Shown here: positions 36,054 to 43,330 of the stretch, one piece after another
How the letters are laid out: every line of letters begins with the position of its first letter
How positions within the stretch are numbered: the first letter of the stretch is position 1
Assembly (NCBI GenBank): GCA_028695965.1
Contig: JAQVHZ010000003.1
Coordinates: 1 to 47,556 of the forward strand
Length of the DNA stretch: 47,556 nucleotides
Source: Thermoguttaceae bacterium
GTDB taxonomy: Bacteria; Planctomycetota; Planctomycetia; Pirellulales; Thermoguttaceae
Direction: 5' to 3'
The notes under the pieces: model-generated
Seen by the model: the letters and a program-made list of their open reading frames with translations, nothing else
Told to the model about the DNA's origin: nothing
The model's database searches: none
Translations under genes and position numbers: made by a program

Positions 36054-36088
36054 GAAAAAAACGGGCGCCGCGTCTATGCAACGTCCGT
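36054..36088 (-). terminator. Terminator after the shell-protein gene
   Basis: Minus strand ACGGACG (36088-36082) pairs with CGCCCGT (36067-36061) including one G-U pair, followed by a T-run (36060 downwards). It ends the microcompartment shell transcript. Confidence 0.75.
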
Positions 36089-36117
36089 TTTCATGATAGG
36101 AAACTGAAAAACTCAGT

Positions 36118-36678
36118 TCAGATGTAATCGGTAAAGAGTTCTTTTTCAGGACGCGGCAGGACGACGGCGGAACAGAGAAGCCCGCACTCTTTGAGCGATT
36201 CTTTGGCAGCGTCAACTGCGGCTTCGACGTTCGCAAGGCTGCCCGTCATGAGCAAAAGGCCTTTGCCGCCCATCGCCATTGCAAGACTGAGGCGGAAAAG
36301 CGTTACGTTAGCGGCTTTGCCCGCAACGTCGGCGGCTACGAGCGCAGAGACGGCGCTGAACGTCTCGATGACGCCAAGAGCGCCAATTTCTTCAGGAGAA
36401 AGAACGACTGACTGCGCCAACGCCGGAAAGACCGCCTGATGAATGTTAGCGACCATAAGATAATCGATTACGAAAGTTTCGCCAACCTTTCTGGCAGTCT
36501 CCATCGCAGCTTCGACGTCCCCTACTTTGCCGCAAAAGACAATCAGATATTTTCCGGAACAAATCGTTCGAGCGATGAGAAGCGTCGTCGTCGCAGCTTT
36601 CATCAACGCGTCTTGCACTTGATAACCGACTCCGATACTCGACAGTTCAATCGCTCCGACTGCGACATGGTTGCCCAT
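36118..36678 (-). CDS. Bacterial microcompartment tandem-domain shell protein (BMC-T, PduT-like)
   Basis: 186 residues made of two BMC domains (about 4-88 and 95-178). The first reads VGAIELSSIGVGYQVQDAL, the second LGVIETFSAVSALVAADVA with MAMGGKGLLLMTG. A 36-residue-scale match to PduT is visible: ARTICSGKYLIVFCG keeps the cysteine (C40) that in PduT holds a [4Fe-4S] cluster at the centre of the trimer, and the C-terminal VVLPRPEKELF matches PduT's IPRPHEAMW. BMC-T trimers are facets of microcompartment shells and can carry electrons or metabolites. GAGGA lies seven bases before the ATG. It follows the dhaK-dhaL-lsrF genes but has its own promoter. No hexameric or pentameric shell gene is present in the window. 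Confidence 0.93.
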   Translation of the reverse strand: MGNHVAVGAIELSSIGVGYQVQDALMKAATTTLLIARTICSGKYLIVFCGKVGDVEAAMETARKVGETFVIDYLMVANIHQAVFPALAQSVVLSPEEIGALGVIETFSAVSALVAADVAGKAANVTLFRLSLAMAMGGKGLLLMTGSLANVEAAVDAAKESLKECGLLCSAVVLPRPEKELFTDYI

Positions 36679-36758
36679 TATGTCGTCCTCTATGTCTCTG
36701 AATACTCTAATCTTCGCGAAAACCGCGACGGACGCAAAACCCTAGCGTCTTTTTTCAA

Positions 36759-36786
36759 AGTATACACTTACGAGGCGCCGCGTCAA
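36759..36786 (-). promoter_or_regulatory. Promoter of the BMC-T shell gene
   Basis: Minus strand TTGACG (36781-36786), 16 bases, TATACT (36759-36764), about 80 bases before the ATG. The leader can form GACGC/GCGTC and CGCG/CGCG hairpins. It lets the shell gene be expressed apart from the upstream kinase and thiolase genes. Confidence 0.65.
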
Positions 36787-36855
36787 GACTCTGCCAACGA
36801 CGTCTACAAAGTTATCAAAAGGCGCCTGCTCGAAATATTCGGAATAATCCAACTC

Positions 36856-36910
36856 GAAAAATACAATCGGCAAACGCCGCAGGTAATTTTTCCTAAAACG
36901 ACGTTTGCCG
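36856..36910 (-). terminator. Terminator or attenuator between lsrF-like and BMC-T genes
   Basis: Minus strand CGGCAAACG (36910-36902) pairs perfectly with CGTTTGCCG (36876-36868) over a 25-base loop, followed by ATTGTATTTTT. The large loop makes it a moderate terminator, allowing some read-through. Confidence 0.6.
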
Positions 36911-36954
36911 ATCACTTTGTCAACGCGTCAGCGCAAAACTTTAGCTTACGAAGC

Positions 36955-37839
36955 TCACTTGTTTTCAGCCTTGTACGTCTCGTAGCAATCGAACGCTTGG
37001 TCGACGGTCGCGTTGTTGTGAACGACTTCGCGAACCGCTAAGAGCATGCCGACAGGGCTGTCCGATTGGAAAATGTTGCGGCCCATATCGACGCCGCAAG
37101 CGCCTTGAGTAACTGCGTTATAAGCGAGGGCAAGCGCGTCGCGTTCCGGAAGTTTCTTGCCGCCGGCGACCACGATCGGGACCGGGCACGCGTTCGTAAC
37201 ATTTTCGAAATCTTCGTCGCAGTAGTACGTCTTGACGACGTTCGCGCCATTTTCAGCGCACACACGGGTCGCAAGACCGAGGTAACGAGCGTCGCGATTC
37301 AAGCCCTTGCCGACGGCGGTAACGCCGAGGGTCGGGATTCCATAACGCATACCCATATCGACCGTCTTAGTCAGGTTAGCGATTGTAAGACCTTCGTGGT
37401 CAGGATCGCCGATCGCGACCATGACGGCAAGAAGCGCGGCGTTGACCCGAATGGCGTCTTCAATATCTCCGAGCGTTTCGTCGTTCAGGCTCGTCAAGAT
37501 TGTCGAGCCGGCGTCAAAGCGCAGCGAAAGGGGCTTATTGCAGGTCGGGGGAACGACGGAACGGAGAATACCGCGCGTACACATAATGCAGTCGGAGTAT
37601 TGGATCAAAGGATTGATCGTAAGGTCGATACGTTCGAGACCAGAGGTCGGTCCCATGATGAAACCATGGTCGAACGCCAACATAACCGTGCGGCCGGATT
37701 TTTCGTTGAAAACTTGGGAAAGACGCGCTTTAATGCCATAGCACGCGTGTTCGTTGCCCTTTAAGAAGAAGCCGTCTTGCTTTTGCGGAGTTCCAATGCC
37801 AATTTTTTTCGCGTCGATGTTGCCTTCGTTATCAGCCAT
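36955..37839 (-). CDS. LsrF-like thiolase/class I aldolase
   Basis: 294 residues, close to E. coli LsrF in length and collinear with it from memory: GRTVMLAFDHGFIMGPTSGL, CTRGILRSVVPP, GGKKLPERDALALAYNA and GVDMGRNIFQSD all match. The active-site lysine in V-V-K-T-Y-Y is residue 203, the number it has in LsrF. LsrF cleaves 3-hydroxy-2,4-pentanedione 5-phosphate with CoA to acetyl-CoA and dihydroxyacetone phosphate, the last step of AI-2 breakdown. The fold is the DhnA/FbaB class I aldolase barrel, so an aldolase activity on another phosphorylated ketose is also possible. It follows dhaL by 72 bases. Neither lsrK, lsrG, lsrR nor the Lsr transporter is nearby; the DhaK-DhaL kinase may supply its phosphorylated substrate. 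Confidence 0.93.
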   Translation of the reverse strand: MADNEGNIDAKKIGIGTPQKQDGFFLKGNEHACYGIKARLSQVFNEKSGRTVMLAFDHGFIMGPTSGLERIDLTINPLIQYSDCIMCTRGILRSVVPPTCNKPLSLRFDAGSTILTSLNDETLGDIEDAIRVNAALLAVMVAIGDPDHEGLTIANLTKTVDMGMRYGIPTLGVTAVGKGLNRDARYLGLATRVCAENGANVVKTYYCDEDFENVTNACPVPIVVAGGKKLPERDALALAYNAVTQGACGVDMGRNIFQSDSPVGMLLAVREVVHNNATVDQAFDCYETYKAENK

Positions 37840-37911
37840 CGTTATTATTTCCTATCTATCTAGTTAAACCTATGTTATACAACCTATTGCGAACGACGCC
37901 GCAATGAGGAT

Positions 37912-38547
37912 TTATTCTGCGGCAGCGTCGGCGAACGCTTGGAAAATCAGCGCCTGACTCGTCGCGCCGGCGTCTGGCGTACCCTTCGAACGCTCGCCAA
38001 GGTTGCGCGCGCGGCCAAATTTCGCGACGTACTCAGTCGTCTTTTCCGCGCCCGCTTTTGCGGCGTCCGCAGCGCTTTGAAAAACGTCGTGCAGCGACGC
38101 GTCCGCATTCTCGGCGCTCGCCGCTTTCATCGCGTCGATAGCGGGGATCATCGCGTCCATCATCGTCTTGTCGCCGACTTGAGCGTTGGTCGTCGACTGC
38201 ATCATCGCCAAGCCTTCGACGAACATCGCAACGGCGTCCGCGACGCTCAACGCGTCAGATTTCGCGCCGGAGCTCAGCCCCATATAGAACGAGCCGTTCA
38301 AAGAACTCGTCGAACCGCCAGTCGCCGACATAATCTCCATCGCGATATTAGAGAGCGTTTCCGAAAGACCGCCCGGTTTCTCAGCGGCGGCGACAGCCGC
38401 CTTCATCGTCGAAAGAACCGCCGTGCCGTGGTCGCCGTCGCCGGTCGCCGCGTCCAGTTTGTTCAAATAATCGAAATGCCCTTCGATCGCTTCAAGCGCC
38501 TTTTTCAGCGCCTTGATTAAAAGTTCTTTGGTAAATTCAGTCGTCAT
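37912..38547 (-). CDS. dhaL: DhaL-type kinase subunit (ADP/Mg-binding)
   Basis: 211 residues, all-helical DhaL fold. LNKLDAATGDGDHGTAV carries the magnesium-binding aspartates (D32, D37, D39) that hold ADP. V-G-D-K-T-M-M-D-A, then KFGRARNLGERSKGTPDAGATS, complete the nucleotide site. DhaL partners with DhaK to phosphorylate dihydroxyacetone. It uses either ATP or a phosphoryl group passed from the PTS protein DhaM; DhaM is not in this window, so the donor is open. Related DhaK/DhaL pairs act on other short ketoses such as erythrulose. It sits 121 bases behind dhaK and 72 before the lsrF-like gene. Confidence 0.92.
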   Translation of the reverse strand: MTTEFTKELLIKALKKALEAIEGHFDYLNKLDAATGDGDHGTAVLSTMKAAVAAAEKPGGLSETLSNIAMEIMSATGGSTSSLNGSFYMGLSSGAKSDALSVADAVAMFVEGLAMMQSTTNAQVGDKTMMDAMIPAIDAMKAASAENADASLHDVFQSAADAAKAGAEKTTEYVAKFGRARNLGERSKGTPDAGATSQALIFQAFADAAAE

Positions 38548-38668
38548 AGTTTCCTGCGTAATGCGAGCGCCAGACGAAAACGTTACGCAAGTCCGACGCG
38601 CTGTTTCCTTGTCGGCGCGCCAATTTTCGCGTTGACGCGCCGCATAAAATACGAACCGAAAGTTAAGC

Positions 38669-39673
38669 TCAGCGAGTTACCCAATAAGGAGTGTCGCAAG
38701 GAGCGTTGAACAGTTCAAACGTTTGGTCGTCGTAAACGCCGACGATCATTTGGAAACCGGAAGCTTCTTGAACTGTCAGGACTTCGCCGCAGTAGCTCTC
38801 GACAACCTCGACGCCCGCAGCCGTCGCAACTTCGTGCGCCTTGCGGAAAATGATGAATTGTTCCATCAGGGTCGTGCCGCCGCTGCCGTTGATGAGCAGA
38901 AGGATCTTCTCGCCAGATTTCGCTTCAATCGCGCGAAGAACTTTGTTCATCATCGTTTCTGCGATCCAGTCGGCGCTTTGCATCGGTTCGGGACCGTTGC
39001 CGCCGCCTTCTCCGTGCTGACCCATGCCGATTTCCATTTGGTCGTCGGCAAGCTCTCCGATTTCGCCGCCGGACTGCGGGTGAGTCGCAACTTTGAGCGT
39101 AACGGCAAGCGTCGCCATACGTTTGTTGAAGCGTTCGCCAATTTCAACGATTTCATCGGCGGAGAAGCCTTTTTCCGCAGCCGCGCCGATAATCTTGAGG
39201 AGCGGAATGCAGCCGCCAAGACCGCGGCGTTCTGAAATAGGAGCGTCGACGCCAGGCGCAATGTCTTCGGCTGTTACGATCTTCGCAACCTTAATGCCTT
39301 CTTTTTCGGCCATCGTCATCGCCATATTCGCATTGCGTTGGTCGCCTTCGTGATTAAGAACGAGGAACACGATTCCGGCGTTATCCTTGAACATACGGAG
39401 CGCCTCAAGGACTTTCGGAGCGCCGGGCGCCGCAAAAATATCGCCGACGACCGAAGCGTCGAGCATACCTTCCCCAACAAAACCGCTCAGCGCGGGCTCG
39501 TGTCCGGAACCGCCAAGCGTAATGACGGCAACTTTATCCTTAGCTTTAGGCGTAGCGCGAACGACGATTTTTTCCGAAACTAATTTCACCTTATCCGGAA
39601 AGCAAAGAGCATAACCCTCAAGGAGTTCGTTCGTGGCGCGCTGGGGATCGTTTAAAAACTTCTTCATGACCAT
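38669..39673 (-). CDS. dhaK: DhaK-type ketose kinase subunit (substrate-binding)
   Basis: 334 residues. MKKFLNDPQRATNELLEGY is the standard DhaK start. ITLGGSGHEPALSGFVGEG is the substrate-binding loop. MGQHGEGG contains the histidine (H220) that in DhaK bonds covalently to the ketone of dihydroxyacetone. AAGGA eight bases upstream supports ATG 39673. DhaK binds the ketose and presents it to DhaL for phosphorylation. The segment around residues 103-122 (LVLNHEGDQRNAN) differs from the E. coli protein (recalled as NYTGDILNFETA), as in DhaK paralogues that use substrates other than dihydroxyacetone. First gene of the dhaK-dhaL-lsrF unit, with a promoter about 160 bases upstream. Confidence 0.93.
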   Translation of the reverse strand: MVMKKFLNDPQRATNELLEGYALCFPDKVKLVSEKIVVRATPKAKDKVAVITLGGSGHEPALSGFVGEGMLDASVVGDIFAAPGAPKVLEALRMFKDNAGIVFLVLNHEGDQRNANMAMTMAEKEGIKVAKIVTAEDIAPGVDAPISERRGLGGCIPLLKIIGAAAEKGFSADEIVEIGERFNKRMATLAVTLKVATHPQSGGEIGELADDQMEIGMGQHGEGGGNGPEPMQSADWIAETMMNKVLRAIEAKSGEKILLLINGSGGTTLMEQFIIFRKAHEVATAAGVEVVESYCGEVLTVQEASGFQMIVGVYDDQTFELFNAPCDTPYWVTR

Positions 39674-39782
39674 CGTGGGATTCCTTATTTAATATAAACC
39701 GTAACGCTCGAACACGCCATAAAAAGGCGGCGTCAAGCCAAAATGTGAATAAGCCCAATTGGCGTCTGCAAATTCAAACGCA

Positions 39783-39802
39783 GCAGCGAAGAATTACGCT
39801 GC
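39783..39802 (-). promoter_or_regulatory. Hairpin in the dhaK leader
   Basis: GCAGCG and CGCTGC form a perfect 6-base stem with an 8-base loop close to the 5' end of the roughly 150-base dhaK leader. A second short hairpin (CGCC/GGCG) lies near 39716-39728. A regulatory role is possible but not shown. Confidence 0.4.
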
Positions 39803-39832
39803 GCCGGTGCGTAATATACGAACCTGACGCCT

Positions 39833-39861
39833 ATAATATACCAAATTCAAAACAAAAACAA
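39833..39861 (-). promoter_or_regulatory. Promoter of the dhaK-dhaL-lsrF operon
   Basis: Minus strand TTGTTT (39856-39861), 17 bases, TATTAT (39833-39838): the same two hexamers and spacing as the rhamnosidase promoter at 27137-27165. Confidence 0.55.
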
Positions 39862-39952
39862 AAGGGTTCGAAGATTCTTTTAAAAAATAAGGGCCATTTT
39901 CTCAAAAAGACGACCATGTCGAATGAAGAATGCTCGCGTCGAAGGTTAGTTT

Positions 39953-40516
39953 TTAAAAATCGTTACTTCTTACAAACAGTTCTTCGATATCGTCAAGCTC
40001 GTAAAATTCGTCGGGAAAAAAGCTTCCAGCAGCGCCGTCAGGACCAAAAAAACTAACCGAGAGGTCGTCGCCGACAATACAGAAGGAACCTTCGCCAAGA
40101 GAGCCCGGATTAAGAATCAAAGTGTCTCCGTATTGTCTTATTTTGCGTTTGTGCAAATGTCCGTAGCACACAAGGTCCCACTCGTCGCCGCTAACCGCCT
40201 CCTTAAGAGCTTTTTCTACATGTCCGTGCGTAAAAAAGACGCGGTTGCCATGCCACTCGACAGATCCAGATACCTCGTGATAATTGCCGCCAATGCTTTC
40301 AATTGCAGAAATAAGCGCCGGTCTGCAAAAATCTCCATTGCCAAAAACGAACTCCGTTTTGTAATCGTTAAAATATTTGATTACATTTGGATCAACTATA
40401 TCGCCGCAATGAACGATAAGATCGACCTCGTAGCGTTTAAATTCATCCAACGCCTGTTGAATTGTCGCTGGAACGCCATGAGTGTCGCTAATTAGAGCAA
40501 AATTATGAAAACACAT
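39953..40516 (-). CDS. YfcE/MJ0936-like metallophosphoesterase
   Basis: 187 residues. The five metal-binding motifs of the small calcineurin-like phosphoesterases are all present: S-D-T-H-G (D11, H13), H-C-G-D-I-V-D, a G-N-G-D motif in place of the usual GNCD, F-T-H-G-H and C-Y-G-H-L-H-K. Such enzymes are di-metal phosphodiesterases, active in vitro on artificial phosphodiesters; their cellular substrate is generally unknown. AAGGA lies eight bases before ATG 40516. It is divergent from malQ and upstream of, but separated by a promoter from, the dhaK operon. Confidence 0.9.
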   Translation of the reverse strand: MCFHNFALISDTHGVPATIQQALDEFKRYEVDLIVHCGDIVDPNVIKYFNDYKTEFVFGNGDFCRPALISAIESIGGNYHEVSGSVEWHGNRVFFTHGHVEKALKEAVSGDEWDLVCYGHLHKRKIRQYGDTLILNPGSLGEGSFCIVGDDLSVSFFGPDGAAGSFFPDEFYELDDIEELFVRSNDF

Positions 40517-40701
40517 ATGAAAAGTCCTTCCGCCAAGCTGTGAGTGGATAGCTGATTAGACGTCGATTTGCAACATATGCGCAGTAGGAGCGACCGCGCG
40601 CCTTAAGGCTCTGAAATAGTGAAAAACATAAGCGATTACGGCGTCCCGTCGCCAATTGATTTGGACGTGTAAAACAATACTTATCGCGCGTTAAATCGTC
40701 A

Positions 40702-40729
40702 TTGATTCCAACAACAATCGAATTATAAT
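40702..40729 (+). promoter_or_regulatory. Promoter of malQ
   Basis: TTGATT (40702-40707), 16 bases, TATAAT (40724-40729), about 95 bases before the ATG. Confidence 0.6.
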
Positions 40730-40784
40730 TTAAAGCTGACAGTCTTCAAGTGTCATTATTCAAAACAAATATCGACGGAAGATT

Positions 40785-40822
40785 TTTCAACAGAGACTCC
40801 ATATTTCAACAGAGACTCCATA
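40785..40822 (+). repeat. Perfect 19-bp tandem repeat in the malQ ribosome-binding region
   Basis: TTTCAACAGAGACTCCATA occurs twice head to tail (40785-40803 and 40804-40822), ending one base before the ATG. No good Shine-Dalgarno sequence is present; AGAGA in each copy is the closest. Confidence 0.9.
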
Positions 40823-40823
40823 C

Positions 40824-42824
40824 ATGATAACAAATCCAGATAATACGACGTCGACGTCCCAACCTCGATCGCCAGTCAAAATCGTTCGTTCGTCCGGCAT
40901 TTTGGCGCCCTTATTCTCCTTGCCTGGAGTTCGGGACCTCGGCAGCCTCGGCAGCAGCGCGCGCAATTTCGTCGACTTTCTCGCCAGCGCGAAACAGTCG
41001 TGGTACCAAATGCTGCCGGTGAATCCGGTCGACGAATTAAATTCCCCCTATGCGGCGCGTTCCGCATTTGCCGCTGAAACTATCTTTTTGGATCTCGAAG
41101 ATTTTCGCGACACCGGGCTCCTTGACGACGAGGATCTTGTAAAAGCCTGGTTTCTTCCCAAAGACAACGAGCCCGACGCTTCTTCAACGCCTCAAACGGA
41201 CGTTCGTTCAGAAAGAATCGACTATGAAACAGCGCTGCGCCGACGAACGCCATGTTGGAAAAAAGCGTTCGAACGTTATACGCGCGGCGAAGGCGGCGAA
41301 AAATACCGGCGTTGCGAAGCGTCTTTCCAGGAAGACAACGCCTACTGGCTCGACGATTACCTCCTATTTCAAACGGCGACGGACGTCTTCGAAGAATACG
41401 ACTGGCGAAAATGGCCCGACGCCATAAGGCGACGCGATCCGAAAACTCTTGAAGAGTTCGCAAATGAGCACAAAAAGCGGCTCGAATACCACGCGTTCCT
41501 CCAACTGGCGTTTGACGTCCAATGGAAAGAATTTCGGCAATACTGCGCGTCGAAAAAAGTTCGGCTCTTTGGAGACGTGCCTCTCTACGTTGGCGCCAAG
41601 AGCGTCGACGTCTGGTCGACGCCCGAGCTGTTATCTGTAGATTGCGACGGCAACGTCGTCAGGGAGGCGGGCGCCCCTGCCGACTCGTTCAATCCTGACG
41701 GACAACGCTGGAGTTCGCCCGTCTACAAGTGGGAAAACCATAAAGCGACCGGTTTCCTTTGGTGGAAACGCCGCATGATAAAGACGCTGGAATATTTTGA
41801 CGCCGTCCGGCTCGACCACTTCATCGGATTCTACAACTATTACAGTTTTCCGGGCGAAGGCGTCGACCCCGTCTCTGGAATTAAAGGCGCTATGCCGGTC
41901 GTCGAAATCAAGGACGGCAAAACGTACGAAGACGGCTGGATTCCAGGTCCCCAAGAAGAGTTGTTAGACGCGATTTTTTCCGTATGTCCAAAAGAAGCTT
42001 TTGTAGCCGAAGACCTCGGCGTTATGAACGACGGCGTACACGCGCTGCGCAATCACTATGAGCTGCCCGGTATGAAAGTCCTTCAATTTTCTTTCGACAA
42101 TCTTAAGGTCGATTCAAAAACAGGGAAAACCTCTGATCCGCTCGAAGAATGGACGGAAAATTTCGTCGCGTACACAGCAACGCACGACAGCCCCCCTGTC
42201 TTAGGATGGCTTGACGACGCCTGTTACTCGTGGAAAAACCCTGAACCGCCCCAAAAACAGGCGGAAAATTGCGACGCGAACGCAGAAACGCATGAGAATC
42301 ACCCTGTTTTAGAACAGCTTGATAAAAAACGGCGCAACAACGCGAATGACACGAACTTTCCCCTCGTCGCCGACGTGCTGGAACGATACGCTAAAATTGA
42401 CGACAACAGCGCCGCTAGACCTGAAGAGCCGGACCAAAGTATTTGCAGCAAGAGCTCCGACAAAAACTGTAAAAACGACTTGGCTCAAGAAGATAATTCG
42501 GCTGAAAAGGACGACTCGATTGAAGATGACGACTCGACTGGAAAGGGCGTCTCGACAGAATACCGCCGACTCTATCCGGAAGTCGCCGCGCTGCATCTAG
42601 CGACCTTGCGCGCCGTCGCCAAGTCCCCGTGCAAACTCGCAATCTTTCCCATTCAAGACCTGCTTGGCCTTTCGAACGACTCGCGCGTCAACTTTCCCGG
42701 CGTCAAAGGCGGCAATTGGAATTGGCGCTTCGCCGACGGGCTATTGACTTCAGAAACACAAGAGAAACTAATAAGGTTGACCGAAGAAACGGAAAGACTA
42801 GTGCTAAGTAATCATCAGAAATAG
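40824..42824 (+). CDS. malQ: 4-alpha-glucanotransferase (GH77, amylomaltase), 3' end altered by an IS
   Basis: 666 residues against roughly 500 for compact amylomaltases. GH77 regions are clear: R-S-S-G-I-L-A-P-L, N-S-P-Y, F-G-D-V-P-L-Y-V, the nucleophile in V-R-L-D-H-F (D331), the acid/base in V-A-E-D-L-G (E396) and the third acidic residue in T-H-D-S (D455; usually THDN). The enzyme moves alpha-1,4-glucan segments between chains in glycogen and maltodextrin metabolism, in the cytoplasm. A low-complexity acidic insertion (about 471-580) splits the barrel before LHLATLRAVAKSPCKLAIFP. The last seven residues (VLSNHQK) come from the IS630 left end. Removing the IS and one TA restores an ending E-R-L-G-G-L-E followed by TAA. 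Confidence 0.94.
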   Translation: MITNPDNTTSTSQPRSPVKIVRSSGILAPLFSLPGVRDLGSLGSSARNFVDFLASAKQSWYQMLPVNPVDELNSPYAARSAFAAETIFLDLEDFRDTGLLDDEDLVKAWFLPKDNEPDASSTPQTDVRSERIDYETALRRRTPCWKKAFERYTRGEGGEKYRRCEASFQEDNAYWLDDYLLFQTATDVFEEYDWRKWPDAIRRRDPKTLEEFANEHKKRLEYHAFLQLAFDVQWKEFRQYCASKKVRLFGDVPLYVGAKSVDVWSTPELLSVDCDGNVVREAGAPADSFNPDGQRWSSPVYKWENHKATGFLWWKRRMIKTLEYFDAVRLDHFIGFYNYYSFPGEGVDPVSGIKGAMPVVEIKDGKTYEDGWIPGPQEELLDAIFSVCPKEAFVAEDLGVMNDGVHALRNHYELPGMKVLQFSFDNLKVDSKTGKTSDPLEEWTENFVAYTATHDSPPVLGWLDDACYSWKNPEPPQKQAENCDANAETHENHPVLEQLDKKRRNNANDTNFPLVADVLERYAKIDDNSAARPEEPDQSICSKSSDKNCKNDLAQEDNSAEKDDSIEDDDSTGKGVSTEYRRLYPEVAALHLATLRAVAKSPCKLAIFPIQDLLGLSNDSRVNFPGVKGGNWNWRFADGLLTSETQEKLIRLTEETERLVLSNHQK

Positions 42825-42895
42825 GGGTTGTCAAACAATCTAAAAAACGTTAAAAATCTTGAAAGTTTTTCCAACCGCCGCTTTCGAGGTTTCCG

Positions 42896-43330
42896 ATGAA
42901 AAAATACATTGTCCGCTTAACGCCAGACGAACGGCGCGAATTAGTCGAGTTCGTCAAAAAACAAAAGGGATCTTTTCTGCAAGTCCGCCGCGCTCAAATT
43001 TTGCTCAAAGCCGATGCTGACGGTGCAGGCTGTACGGACGAGCAAATTGGAGACGCCCTCGAGTGTCATGTTCGCACCGTCGAGAATGTTCGCAAACGAT
43101 TTTGTAAACACGGGTTGCAACTAACAATGGACGGATTGCCGCGCGCGAAAAAAGCTCCGTTTTTAACTGGCGAACAAGAGGCGAAAATTATTGCGCTTCG
43201 TTTGAGCGAACCTCCTAAAGGATTTAGTCGCTGGACGTTGCGTCTTCTCGCCGAAAAAGCTGTTGAATTGAATATCTGCGAGCATATAAGCCACCAGACC
43301 GTCAAAAGGCTTTTAAAAAAAACAAGATGA
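42896..43330 (+). CDS. IS630 transposase, N-terminal frame (helix-turn-helix part)
   Basis: 144 residues: MKKYIVRLTPDERRELVEFV, then RRAQILLKAD and a helix-turn-helix (CTDEQIGDALECHVRTVENV), a second DNA-binding helix region (GFSRWTLRLLAEKAVE) and an end in R-L-L-K-K-T-R. This is the DNA-binding half of an IS630/Tc1-type transposase. It overlaps the next frame by ATGA. A T-TTA-AAA heptamer at 43312-43318 inside T4A8 would allow a -1 ribosomal frameshift that joins both halves, as known for IS630 relatives. Confidence 0.92.
   Translation: MKKYIVRLTPDERRELVEFVKKQKGSFLQVRRAQILLKADADGAGCTDEQIGDALECHVRTVENVRKRFCKHGLQLTMDGLPRAKKAPFLTGEQEAKIIALRLSEPPKGFSRWTLRLLAEKAVELNICEHISHQTVKRLLKKTR
43312..43322 (+). 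promoter_or_regulatory. Probable -1 programmed frameshift site of the IS630 transposase
   Basis: The run TTTAAAAAAAA holds the slippery heptamers T-TTA-AAA and A-AAA-AAA in the phase of the first frame. A -1 slip gives R-L-L-K-K-N-K-M-T-S-K, the continuous sequence expected for single-frame IS630 transposases. Confidence 0.75.

Larger units (their letters stand above)
40517..40823. other. Divergent intergenic region between the phosphoesterase gene and malQ
   Basis: About 307 bases. It holds the malQ promoter (40702-40729), a possible second one (TTGATT 40656, 16 bases, TACTTA 40678) and the 19-base tandem repeat before the malQ start. No gene is supported. Confidence 0.5.

Noticed and set aside
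36439-37041. 200-codon plus-strand frame between the BMC-T and lsrF-like genes
   Set aside because: Its ends lie antisense to both genes and its middle covers the minus-strand promoter and terminator; no domain seen.
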